Shown here one piece after another: positions 1 to 7,100 of a stretch of DNA of 12,913 bases. The DNA is from QHCE01 sp038260095 (GTDB lineage: Bacteria > Actinomycetota > Actinomycetes > Mycobacteriales > QHCE01). Position 1 is the first letter of the stretch, and every line of letters starts with the position of its first letter. Below the pieces are notes generated by a model that worked only from the letters and a program-made list of their open reading frames with translations, was not told the DNA's origin and searched no databases. A program made the translations under genes and the position numbers. Where the stretch lies: positions 1 to 12,913 of the forward strand of contig JBBSOC010000063.1 of NCBI GenBank assembly GCA_038260095.1, in the 5' to 3' direction.

Positions 1-19
1 AGAGGCAATCACAGTTAAA

Positions 20-64
20 TGCTACCCGTGAAACTACAGTTTTACTGTAGTTTCACGGGTAGCA
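20..64 (-). terminator. Long perfect hairpin downstream of the sigma/Asp23-like pair
   Basis: Positions 20-40 and 44-64 form a perfect 21-bp inverted repeat with a three-base loop. It lies 24 bases past the stop codon (88-90) of the minus-strand Asp23-like gene, so a terminator for that operon is the simplest reading. The run after the stem on the minus strand is only mildly AT-rich, not a true T tract, so it is not a textbook intrinsic terminator. It could also stop transcripts arriving from the left. Confidence 0.6.
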
Positions 65-72
65 AAGCCTCC

Positions 73-95
73 AAACTTAAGTTTTTCTTAAGTTT
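73..95. repeat. Short inverted repeat overlapping a stop codon
   Basis: Nine-base arms at 73-81 and 87-95 are exact inverted copies around a five-T loop (82-86). The structure covers the last codons and the TAA stop (88-90) of the minus-strand Asp23-like gene and sits just before the larger hairpin at 20-64. On the minus strand the loop is a run of A. It may help termination or stabilise the 3' end. Confidence 0.45.
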
Positions 96-534
96 TCTGC
101 GAAGTTTTCGACACCACATCGACGACGTTCAGTAAGAGCCTGCCGACTCTGAGCCCATAACGTTTCGCGAGTTCGGTCTGTAGTGCGGCGGGAAGCGCGA
201 TGCTGATTGCTGGTATGACGCTGCCGTATTCAACCGCGATCGACAGCTCTACCTCGAGTGGGCCGGCAATGGGCGTGCCGGTGGAATCTCGGCGCGGTTT
301 CACTCGGCAACCACGCGCTCGCACTGATGGAATCTGGTCCGCCACAGCTCTTAATACCGCCGCGATCTCGGTTTCGGCCAGCGGGTCGCCGGTCTGGGTC
401 GGGATGAGTCGGCCTCGGCGCGGTTGCGCACGTGTATCACGGATAATCCGCCGAGCCAGGGTCGCCGGAGGTCGCGGCTGCTGCGTACGCATGGCGCGCA
501 GTCCTGATTCCAGCCCAGTTGCACTCACATCCAT
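88..534 (-). CDS. Divergent Asp23/Gls24-like protein coupled to ECF sigma gene
   Basis: This 148-residue protein has a basic, probably disordered N-terminal third. Its C-terminal half resembles the Asp23/Gls24 fold: residues 93-104 end in the VEYG signature strand, followed by a helix and a final hydrophobic strand around 128-141. It lacks the GRTSI-type motif that opens the Asp23 domain in the two plus-strand paralogues, so it is a divergent member. The ATG at 534 lies inside the 3' end of the sigma gene; the 10-base overlap indicates translational coupling, and a GGAGG lies about 10 bases upstream. Asp23 proteins are cytoplasmic scaffold-like proteins linked to envelope stress. A regulatory partner of the sigma factor is possible but unproven. 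Confidence 0.75.
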   Translation of the reverse strand: MDVSATGLESGLRAMRTQQPRPPATLARRIIRDTRAQPRRGRLIPTQTGDPLAETEIAAVLRAVADQIPSVRARGCRVKPRRDSTGTPIAGPLEVELSIAVEYGSVIPAISIALPAALQTELAKRYGLRVGRLLLNVVDVVSKTSQKT

Positions 535-1238
535 GCCCGCATCGCCTCCGCAAGGTCAGTCCTAGCTCGGGCGAGTCTTCCGCGCACCACAGTTGGGCTC
601 ACCTTGAGCACCTCGGCAATCTCGGGATAGCTCATGTGGTGGAGCTCGCGCAGCACCCAGCATGCCCGCTGCCCAACGGTGAGGCTGTGCAGCGCGTTTC
701 GCAGTGCGGCAAGAGCAGCTGCGCCTTCAGCATGCTGTTCGGGGGAGTGACTTTCCGGAGCAGTGGGGGTCTGTTGAAGATCAGTGACATTAACAGTGCG
801 CTTTTGGGCTCGAGCCACATTCGCACAGCCATTAACCACAATGCGGTACATCCATGAGCTAAAAGAGGCGGCTCCTCGAAAGGTATTAATTCGACGCCAC
901 GCCGCAAGGAATGCCTCCTGCACCACATCGTCGGTGTCGTGCGCTGAACCCATGATGCGCAGCGCCAGGCGATAGGCATCGACGTGATGCCGCCGGACTA
1001 GTTCGGCAAAGGATTCGCTGTCGCCGTCACCTGCTCGCGCAACCAAGGTCACTTCATCCAGCTCGGCTACAGCGGCGCGGGCGGGAGTTGTGGGGCGAAC
1101 CCGGCGTCGAGGCGCTAGCGGAGCCATTGCACACACTGCCGGCGCGCGAAGTGGCACGATCGCACCAGTCCTTTCACCGGGTGACGCAGCTATGTACATG
1201 ATGGCAGAAATCTTCTTTAAGAGCGTGACACATGCCAT
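525..1238 (-). CDS. ECF-type RNA polymerase sigma factor
   Basis: The product (237 residues from the first ATG) is an extracytoplasmic-function sigma factor, which directs RNA polymerase to stress promoters. Region 2 spans about residues 72-147 and carries the DDVVQEAF core-binding motif (103-110) and the aromatic-rich SWMYRI stretch. Region 4 spans about 177-233, with a helix-turn-helix around SYPEIAEVLKVSPTVV. There is no sigma-3 domain. The first 60 residues are not conserved-looking and the start is uncertain: the ATG at 1238 has no ribosome site, whereas the ATG at 1199 (residue 14) is preceded by AAAGAAG. The gene overlaps the Asp23-like gene downstream and diverges from the Asp23 operon at 1318. 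No classical anti-sigma gene is adjacent. Confidence 0.92.
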   Translation of the reverse strand: MACVTLLKKISAIMYIAASPGERTGAIVPLRAPAVCAMAPLAPRRRVRPTTPARAAVAELDEVTLVARAGDGDSESFAELVRRHHVDAYRLALRIMGSAHDTDDVVQEAFLAAWRRINTFRGAASFSSWMYRIVVNGCANVARAQKRTVNVTDLQQTPTAPESHSPEQHAEGAAALAALRNALHSLTVGQRACWVLRELHHMSYPEIAEVLKVSPTVVRGRLARARTDLAEAMRAWM

Positions 1239-1252
1239 GCGGGGCGCGTCTA

Positions 1253-1258
1253 ACTATA
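1253..1258 (-). promoter_or_regulatory. Candidate -10 element for the sigma gene
   Basis: Read on the minus strand, this hexamer is TATAGT, a close match to the TATAAT consensus. It would start transcription near 1246, just before the ATG at 1238. No convincing -35 is visible at the usual spacing. The divergent region 1239-1317 must also hold the promoter of the plus-strand Asp23 operon, which I could not place. Confidence 0.3.
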
Positions 1259-1317
1259 TAGCTGCACGCATGAGACGGATGTGCACGTTATGTACAGAGC
1301 ATGAAAAGGATGAGTCT

Positions 1318-1893
1318 ATGGCTGAGCGCATTTCACCAGCACGAACCACCAGCAAGAATTCCCAAGTAGCCAAGTCTCGCGAGGGGTCAAAAGGCGCTGA
1401 ATCTCGGAGCACAAGTGTCGTGTCCGCGGCTTCGACTCGCAGCATAACCGAGCCAGGACGCACCGATCTCGTTGCCGACCTTGCCGCGGGAAAGGGCCGA
1501 ACCAGCATTGCTGACGTAGTGGTAGCAAAAATCGCTGGCATGGCCGCGCGGGAGATTCCGGGTATTCACGAGCTTGGTGGAGGTGCCGCTCGCGCATTTC
1601 GTGCCATTCGTGAACGAGTTCCAGGCGCCGGCCGAGCTAGCGTTGCGCAAGGCGTGTCGGTAGAGGTCGGCGAACGTCAAGCCGCGATTGATCTAGTGCT
1701 GGTCATCGAATACGGCGTTTCCATCTCTGACGTTGCTCAGGCGGCTCGCGAGAACATCATCGATGCGGTGGAACGGATGACGGGCCTTGAGGTTGCCGAG
1801 GTCAACATTGCTATCGATGACATTCATCTTCCAGAGCTCGACGAAGACGACCACGATGACGGACCCCGCTCCAGCGGGCGCACACTCGAATAG
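1318..1893 (+). CDS. Asp23/Gls24 family envelope stress protein (first of operon)
   Basis: This 191-residue cytoplasmic protein has a basic, Ser/Thr-rich N-terminal tail (about 1-57), then a complete Asp23 domain. The domain opens with GRTSIADVV (60-68), has the PGIHEL strand (81-86), the IDLVLVIEYG strand (124-133), and a C-terminal helix and strand ending near EVNIAIDDI (161-169). The tail beyond the domain is strongly acidic with a DEDDHDD cluster (175-181). The ATG at 1318 is chosen over earlier in-frame starts because AAAAGGA lies at a good distance and the upstream extension overlaps the divergent sigma gene. In staphylococci Asp23 forms membrane-associated assemblies through AmaP; an AmaP-like gene closes this operon. 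Confidence 0.9.
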   Translation: MAERISPARTTSKNSQVAKSREGSKGAESRSTSVVSAASTRSITEPGRTDLVADLAAGKGRTSIADVVVAKIAGMAAREIPGIHELGGGAARAFRAIRERVPGAGRASVAQGVSVEVGERQAAIDLVLVIEYGVSISDVAQAARENIIDAVERMTGLEVAEVNIAIDDIHLPELDEDDHDDGPRSSGRTLE

Positions 1894-1910
1894 ACTCCCC
1901 GCCGATAGTT

Positions 1911-2192
1911 ATGAATGAGCGTGCAGGGCGCCAAGCATTTCGCGAATTTGTCCGAGCTCATCACCCCGACCGAGGTGGTGATCCCGAGGTGTTTATTGCT
2001 GGTTTGGCACAGTTTCGGGAGCTAGCTGCTACCCATAACACCGACACCGCTAGCGAGTTAGCTCAGCTGCGAGAGTGCGGCACGGGTTATTCAACGCTGT
2101 ACAAACGGCGAGGTGTGTTTCATCAGCTTTGGGCCGACGCGTTTGCTGCCCTGTGGGGCAGGATCGAAACCCGTCCATCTCGGGTTAAATAG
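1911..2192 (+). CDS. Miniature J-domain (DnaJ-like) protein
   Basis: This small protein of 93 residues carries the J-domain signature His-Pro-Asp at residues 18-20, followed by RGGDPEVF, the usual start of helix III. Residues 5-16 can form a basic amphipathic helix II. There is almost no room for helix I, and no zinc-finger or client-binding region, so this is a minimal J-like domain rather than a full DnaJ. The HPD motif normally stimulates the ATPase of DnaK. Its gene lies 17 bases after the first Asp23 gene and before the DUF2273-like gene, so it is probably co-transcribed. The start codon has only a weak ribosome site. Confidence 0.75.
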   Translation: MNERAGRQAFREFVRAHHPDRGGDPEVFIAGLAQFRELAATHNTDTASELAQLRECGTGYSTLYKRRGVFHQLWADAFAALWGRIETRPSRVK

Positions 2193-2270
2193 CTCGGTGA
2201 TTGCTGTCGGGGCTAACGCAGTAACGACATGGTCGGTTCATAGTAGCGATGCACTAAGTAAGGAGACGTT

Positions 2271-2450
2271 GTGAAGAGGTCAACCATCGGACTGGGCATT
2301 GGCATGGCGTTGGGATTCGCGGCAGCGTTCGGTGGTTTCAGCGCCTTCTTGCTAGTCGCCGGGCTGGGCGCTATAGGCCTACTCGCCGGAAAGGCACTCG
2401 ATGGTGAGCTTGATCTGAGTGAACTGCTGTCCTTCCGGGGGAGGCGATGA
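2271..2450 (+). CDS. Small glycine-rich membrane protein, DUF2273-like
   Basis: The gene encodes 59 residues from a GTG start preceded by AAGGAG at ideal spacing (2260-2265). After a short basic N-terminus it is almost entirely a hydrophobic, glycine-rich hairpin (about residues 6-40) with GxxxG-type spacing, then a charged tail with the pattern LDGELDLSELL. This matches small DUF2273 proteins encoded beside Asp23 and AmaP in Firmicutes. It is likely an inner-membrane partner of the Asp23 scaffold. Its stop overlaps the next start by four bases (ATGA at 2447-2450). Confidence 0.8.
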   Translation: MKRSTIGLGIGMALGFAAAFGGFSAFLLVAGLGAIGLLAGKALDGELDLSELLSFRGRR

Positions 2451-2761
2451 CCCAGGTGCGTTCGACGGAAACGGTGGCACGTCCCGGCGAACGAGGGCGC
2501 ACGAGCATCTCCGAACGAGTGCTGCGCAAGATAGCTACCTATGACGCCGCGCGGCAGCCTGGTGTGCACAGCGTGGGGAAGGTGCGCGCCAAGAAACGCG
2601 ATCGCCGGGTGCGAGTCGAGATGAACCTCACGTTGGTGTATCCAGCACCAGCGGCGGCTACTGCCTATCACGTGCGGGAGCGTGTCATCGAGCAGCTCCG
2701 GCGATTCACCGGCTATGCGGTTACGGCTGTGGATGTGGTGGTTTCCTATGAGCTCCCATAG
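2447..2761 (+). CDS. Asp23/Gls24 family protein (second of operon)
   Basis: This 104-residue protein is essentially a bare Asp23 domain: GRTSISERVLRKIA at 17-30, a PGVHSV strand at 39-44, a basic turn, the strand around 55-64, a helix near 74-87, and a final strand AVTAVDVVVSY at 91-101. It lacks the long N-terminal and acidic C-terminal tails of the first paralogue. Its start overlaps the preceding stop (ATGA) and its end overlaps the next gene by 14 bases, so it is made in step with the membrane proteins on either side. Confidence 0.9.
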   Translation: MTQVRSTETVARPGERGRTSISERVLRKIATYDAARQPGVHSVGKVRAKKRDRRVRVEMNLTLVYPAPAAATAYHVRERVIEQLRRFTGYAVTAVDVVVSYELP

Positions 2762-3425
2762 CGCAGGTGGGGTTGCCTCACCGCGACGCTGGTCGACGCG
2801 AGCGCTGCCCGTGTGTCTTATAGCGATGCTGTTTCTCCTTGTCAGTGTGCTATTGCTGGTTGATGTAGTGCACCGCGTCCTGAGCGCACAGCACAGCTCA
2901 TGGTTGCTGAGCCAGGCAGGCGTGCTGGATTGGCTTGCCGAACAGAGGTGGGATGCAGCAGCGACTCTGGTCGCAGCTGGATCATTCATAGCCTGCGGGG
3001 CGGGAGTGACGTTGCTCGCGTTACTGCCGGGTAACCGGAAACTACTCCCGATGCGTTCTTCCGACAAGCTCATTGTGGGGTATGTGTCGGCCTCCAGCGC
3101 TCGGCAAGCTTTGCTGACGTCCGCGCTGCATGCCGGTCACGTAGTCTCTGCCCGAGTGCGGCTGTCTCGGCGCAGGGCCACAGTTGTGATTCGCTCGGCT
3201 GCTAGCGAGCGTGCCGAATACGATGCGATGCTGAGCCGGGTCGAGGCTGCCGTGCAACGACGGTTCGAGAGCTTCGGGCTGACACAGCCGAGGCGCGTGA
3301 AGTTCAGGGTGAAAAAACGTCGGGAGCGGCCCATACCTGCTGTTCACACTCCACCGATTGAGGCCCCCGAGCGGGGAGTGGCTGAGCCGGAGCCCCTCGG
3401 CGATAAGGCCAGGAGCTTGGAATGA
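2748..3425 (+). CDS. DUF6286-like two-pass membrane protein of the Asp23 operon
   Basis: Reading from the ATG at 2748, the protein has 225 residues: a basic N-terminus, a first membrane segment at about 20-41, a short extracytoplasmic loop, a second segment at about 71-94, then a soluble alpha/beta domain (about 105-190) and a basic, proline-rich tail. This plan and the neighbourhood match the DUF6286 family found next to Asp23 genes in actinobacteria. The in-frame start at 2682 is rejected because it would overlap the Asp23 gene by 80 bases, while 2748 gives a normal 14-base overlap. The soluble domain should face the cytoplasm, where it could bind Asp23. Confidence 0.75.
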   Translation: MSSHSAGGVASPRRWSTRALPVCLIAMLFLLVSVLLLVDVVHRVLSAQHSSWLLSQAGVLDWLAEQRWDAAATLVAAGSFIACGAGVTLLALLPGNRKLLPMRSSDKLIVGYVSASSARQALLTSALHAGHVVSARVRLSRRRATVVIRSAASERAEYDAMLSRVEAAVQRRFESFGLTQPRRVKFRVKKRRERPIPAVHTPPIEAPERGVAEPEPLGDKARSLE

Positions 3426-4006
3426 GGCTGCTGAATCGCTTGAGTGTCCTGCTGTTCGGTCTCGCGTTGAGTGCAGCCGGTGCCGTGGTGCTCGCTCATC
3501 GCATGAGTCTTTGGGGTCAGTCCGGCGACGTTCTACTGCCCAGTGATGCTCTGCTCGAGCTGCGAGCAAACCGCTGGGCGATCCCGTTGGTAGCCGTCGC
3601 AGCAACCATGGTTGCGGTGTGGGCTGCATGGCTGCTGCTGGCCAATATCACTCCGCGTTCTGGGTTGTTGCGGGTTTCTCGCCACGCCGAGGGGGGTACT
3701 CAGATTCGCAGCTCATCACTGTTGAAAACGTTGCGGGAAGACGTGCGTGCTGAGCTGGAACTGAGTGAAGTCAGCGCGAGCATCGCTGGGCGGGCGGGTC
3801 GACCGCAGGTCAGTCTGTGGGTGACGCTCAACCCGACGGATTCTCCAAGCGAGGTTCTACATTCTATCGCAGGTGGTCCAGTATCGCGGCTTCGCGCGGC
3901 AACGGGTGATCCCGAACTTCGTGTTTCCGTACAGCTTCGGTATTCCGTCATATTGCTGCTACGAACTCACTGCCATCAGAATCGCCAAACTGAACGCCAG
4001 CGTTGA
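3422..4006 (+). CDS. AmaP-like membrane anchor of Asp23
   Basis: The 194-residue protein has two membrane segments, at about 5-26 and 53-75, then a cytoplasmic domain of about 110 residues. This is the layout of the alkaline-shock response membrane anchor AmaP, which tethers Asp23 to the membrane in staphylococci. Its ATG overlaps the preceding stop (ATGA at 3422-3425). The last 20 residues turn abruptly into a His/Gln/Arg-rich tail that does not look like the rest, so a late frameshift or simple drift at the C-terminus is possible. It is the last gene of the operon; 76 bases separate it from the helicase. Confidence 0.75.
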   Translation: MRLLNRLSVLLFGLALSAAGAVVLAHRMSLWGQSGDVLLPSDALLELRANRWAIPLVAVAATMVAVWAAWLLLANITPRSGLLRVSRHAEGGTQIRSSSLLKTLREDVRAELELSEVSASIAGRAGRPQVSLWVTLNPTDSPSEVLHSIAGGPVSRLRAATGDPELRVSVQLRYSVILLLRTHCHQNRQTERQR

Positions 4007-4070
4007 AGCACCGCACAGGCAGCCGGCAGCTAGTGGAGCTAGCAGTATGCGGGCGTGCAACGCAGGACAC

Positions 4071-4076
4071 TAGCCT
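4071..4076 (+). promoter_or_regulatory. Probable -10 box giving a leaderless helicase mRNA
   Basis: TAGCCT fits the actinobacterial TAnnnT -10 pattern and ends six bases before the ATG at 4083, so transcription would begin at or next to the start codon. No ribosome-binding site is present upstream. No clear -35 is visible, as is common at such promoters. Confidence 0.5.
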
Positions 4077-4082
4077 AAAGAT

Positions 4083-6992
4083 ATGACCAGCCCTGCAGAG
4101 CTTTACTCCCAAGCTCGCAATCGCCGCGCTTACCCGGTGCTCGCGGAGTTCGCTAGCGCCGCCGCGTTTCCGCTTGATGATTTTCAACGGGAGGCATGCC
4201 AGGCCTTGGAATCGGGCTCAAGTGTGCTGGTCTGTGCCCCCACGGGGGCTGGGAAAACTATTGTCGGAGAATTCGCGATTCAGCTCGGCCGCCATCAGCA
4301 GCGTAAATGCTTCTACACCACACCCATCAAGGCGCTGTCCAACCAGAAGTACCACGATCTCGTTCGAGTGTACGGCTCCGAACAGGTAGGTCTGCTGACC
4401 GGGGACAATTCCATCAACGGTGATGCGCCAATCGTAGTGATGACTACTGAAGTACTCCGCAACATGCTGTATGTAGGCTCGCAGGCGCTACTGGGTCTGG
4501 GATACGTCGTGATGGATGAAGTGCACTACCTGGCCGACCGATTCCGCGGTGCGGTGTGGGAAGAGGTCATCATCCACCTGCCGGAATCAGTCGTTTTAGT
4601 GTCCTTGTCGGCCACGGTGAGTAACGCTGAAGAGTTTGGCGACTGGCTCGTAACTGTGCGGGGCGCAACCCAGGTTGTGGTCTCCGAGCATCGTCCGGTC
4701 CCGTTGTGGCAGCACATGCTGGTAGGTAAACGCCTGTTTGACCTGTTTGCCGCGCCCGATGACAGCTCAGAGCGTTCGCTGGCGACTAAGGTCAATCCAC
4801 AGCTGTTGCGGCACACTGTCGAGGCGCTGCGTCGGGTATCTACGACCAGCTACCCCCGATCTGGGTCGCGGCATCGGCATCACCAAGGTCGCGGTGGACC
4901 GCAGCATCGGGTCCGCGCTAATGGCATTCCGAATCGGGCCGACGTGATCGCACGCCTAGATAGGGAAGGCTTACTACCTACGATCACCTTCATCTTCAGT
5001 CGAGTCGGTTGTGATGCGGCGGTACGGCAGTGCGTGCGCTCCGAGCTACGACTTACTGACGAGGCCGGCCGAGCAGAGATTGCGCGCATCGCGGCTGAGC
5101 GCACCAGCAAGCTCGGCGCCGAAGATTTACAGGCGCTGGGCTACTGGGAATGGCGTGATGGGCTGATGCGGGGGTTTGCCGCGCACCATGCGGGAATGCT
5201 TCCCGTATTCAAAGAGGTGGTGGAGGAACTCTTCGTCGCAGGTTTGGTTAAGGCGGTTTTCGCCACCGAGACTCTCGCTCTCGGTATTAACATGCCAGCG
5301 CGCAGTGTAGTGCTGGAGCGGCTAGTGAAGTTCAATGGTGAGCAGCACGCCGACATCAGCGCAGGTGAATATACGCAGCTCACCGGAAGGGCAGGCCGCC
5401 GCGGCATCGACGTCGATGGCCATGCTGTCGTTCTGTGGTCGCCGGAGATAGATCCGCGTAGTGTGGCGGGTTTGGCGTCCACGCGTACCTACCCGTTGGT
5501 GTCGAGTTTTAAGCCCTCCTACAACATGGCCGTGAATCTGGTCGCCACTATCGGCACTAGCGCGGCACGGGCACTACTGGAAACCTCCTTCGCTCAGTTT
5601 CAAACCGACAAATCTGTGGTGGGCCTAGCGCGCCAGATTCGCCGTAACACCGAAGCCATCGCTGGTTACACCGGAGCTATGCACTGCGACCGTGGCGACT
5701 TTGCCGAGTATGCGCAGCTGGGGGAGGCGATTAAGCAGCGAGAGAAGTCTTTGTCCCGAGACTCTACAGCGCAGCGCAACGCACGGCTTACGACATCGCT
5801 GGAGCAGCTACGGATAGGCGATGTCATCGGAGTGCCAGGCGGCCGGCGGGCTGGTTTGGCCGTAGTACTCGAGGCAGGTACCGAGCCTTTGCGCGAACCG
5901 CGGCCGCTAGTACTCACCGAGGATCGTTGGGCGGGCCGGCTTTCGTTGGCTGACTTCACCGATCGTGGCGGTGTTGACGTCACCGCGATCTGCCGGGTCA
6001 CAGTCCCGCATGGTTTCAACCATCGGTCACCACAGCAGCGCCGAGATCTAGCGGCGTCCTTGCGTACCGCAGCACGCGGCCTCGACCGCGTACCTCAAAA
6101 ATCCGGACGTGCTCGATCACGAAAGCCCGCCGCCGATGACGCCGAGCTAGCGCGCCTGCGAGCAGCACTGCGCAGCCACGCATGCCACAGCTGCCCACAA
6201 CGAGACGAGCATGCGAGCTGGGCTTGGCGCCGTGCTCAACTCCAGGCAGACACCGACAAACTCCAGCTGCGGGTCAGTCACCGTACGAGCTCTCTGGGCC
6301 GAGAGTTTGACCAGGTGCGCGCGATCCTGCATGCGCGCGGTTATCTGAAGGACAGCTCCCATCACCCCGCGAACAATGACCTGGAATCGTCGGGGTCCGG
6401 TGAGTCCAGCCAGGTCACGGTCACCAATGCGGGACGGCAGCTCAGTAGAATCTGGAGCGAATCGGACTTACTGGTTGCCGAATGTCTCCGGCTTGGCGTG
6501 TGGGACGCACTCGACGCGGCTGAACTAGCCGCAGCCGTCTCGGCGTTGCTGTATGAACCTCGAGGCTCCGATGTGACACCTATCCCCGTGCCTTCAGGGC
6601 GCCTGTCTGTGGCCTTGGAGCGTACGGCCAAGCTTTGGGGTGAGCTCAACGAGACAGAATCTGAGCGCGGTCTCAGCCTCACCAAACAGCCTGACGTTGG
6701 CTTCGTTCGTCCGATTCTGCGTTGGGCGCGCGGCGAATCGCTGCAACGGGTTCTGCAGGCGAATACAGAAGGCAGATGGCGCGCGGAGTCCCCGAACGCT
6801 GAGCTTGCGGCCGGAGACTTCGTCCGGTGGGCGCGTCAGGTTGTTGACCTGTTAGAGCAGGTGTGGGCAGTTGCCCCGGGGCGCAGCGCACTACGAGACA
6901 CTGCCTCGGCCGCACTGGCTGCGGTGCGGCGTGGCGTATTAGCCGGGCGCACCGATGTGAACGCCAGCATAGATGTCGCCGACGATGAGTAG
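4083..6992 (+). CDS. helY: HelY-type DExH (Ski2-like) RNA helicase
   Basis: This 969-residue protein is a superfamily 2 ATP-dependent helicase of the Ski2/Mtr4 group. The first RecA domain has the P-loop APTGAGKT (52-59), the DEVH box (145-148) and SAT motif III (176-178). The second has the ITFIFSR strand (301-307), ATETLALGINMPAR (394-407) and motif VI QLTGRAGRRG (432-441). An rRNA-processing-arch-like region follows (about 500-660), then a long helical C-terminus ending in a DSHCT-like domain (about 800-950). The size is close to that of mycobacterial HelY. Residues 258-280 are a His/Arg/Gly-rich linker between the two core domains. The protein probably remodels or helps degrade structured RNA in the cytoplasm. 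It appears to be transcribed on its own. Confidence 0.93.
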   Translation: MTSPAELYSQARNRRAYPVLAEFASAAAFPLDDFQREACQALESGSSVLVCAPTGAGKTIVGEFAIQLGRHQQRKCFYTTPIKALSNQKYHDLVRVYGSEQVGLLTGDNSINGDAPIVVMTTEVLRNMLYVGSQALLGLGYVVMDEVHYLADRFRGAVWEEVIIHLPESVVLVSLSATVSNAEEFGDWLVTVRGATQVVVSEHRPVPLWQHMLVGKRLFDLFAAPDDSSERSLATKVNPQLLRHTVEALRRVSTTSYPRSGSRHRHHQGRGGPQHRVRANGIPNRADVIARLDREGLLPTITFIFSRVGCDAAVRQCVRSELRLTDEAGRAEIARIAAERTSKLGAEDLQALGYWEWRDGLMRGFAAHHAGMLPVFKEVVEELFVAGLVKAVFATETLALGINMPARSVVLERLVKFNGEQHADISAGEYTQLTGRAGRRGIDVDGHAVVLWSPEIDPRSVAGLASTRTYPLVSSFKPSYNMAVNLVATIGTSAARALLETSFAQFQTDKSVVGLARQIRRNTEAIAGYTGAMHCDRGDFAEYAQLGEAIKQREKSLSRDSTAQRNARLTTSLEQLRIGDVIGVPGGRRAGLAVVLEAGTEPLREPRPLVLTEDRWAGRLSLADFTDRGGVDVTAICRVTVPHGFNHRSPQQRRDLAASLRTAARGLDRVPQKSGRARSRKPAADDAELARLRAALRSHACHSCPQRDEHASWAWRRAQLQADTDKLQLRVSHRTSSLGREFDQVRAILHARGYLKDSSHHPANNDLESSGSGESSQVTVTNAGRQLSRIWSESDLLVAECLRLGVWDALDAAELAAAVSALLYEPRGSDVTPIPVPSGRLSVALERTAKLWGELNETESERGLSLTKQPDVGFVRPILRWARGESLQRVLQANTEGRWRAESPNAELAAGDFVRWARQVVDLLEQVWAVAPGRSALRDTASAALAAVRRGVLAGRTDVNASIDVADDE

Positions 6993-7100
6993 AGCTCGAG
7001 CTGAAATCTAGCCGGCGCCGCGCAGCAAAATCTGACCACCGGTATCTGAGCTGTGGATAACGGGAGCGGTGGTTGACGTTGAGCAGATAGTGTGCTGGGT
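6993..7100 (+). promoter_or_regulatory. Intergenic region with probable leaderless promoter (-10 at 7088-7093)
   Basis: TAGTGT at 7088-7093 fits TAnnnT and ends seven bases before the ATG at 7101, with no ribosome site between. A TTGACG hexamer lies at 7073-7078, too close to pair with that -10 at normal spacing. No terminator hairpin for the helicase is obvious; only a 10-base palindrome (6991-7000) overlaps its stop codon. Confidence 0.4.

Noticed and set aside
2213..3073. Long minus-strand open frame of 286 codons
   Set aside because: It lies opposite three well-supported, overlapping plus-strand genes, has no recognisable domain and is Ser/Arg/His-rich as expected for an antisense shadow in GC-rich DNA.
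3042..3629. Minus-strand open frame of 195 codons
   Set aside because: It is opposite the DUF6286-like and AmaP-like genes, with biased composition and no domain; a shadow frame.
4854..4922. His/Arg-rich segment in the helicase, considered as a compensated double frameshift
   Set aside because: Related HelY proteins have a variable Arg/Gly/Pro linker at this point, the frame is intact on both sides, and the alternative frame shows no helicase-like sequence.
7092..7100. GTG start of the DUF6318 gene at 7092
   Set aside because: It has no ribosome site and would lie inside the probable -10 box; the ATG at 7101 gives a consistent leaderless start.
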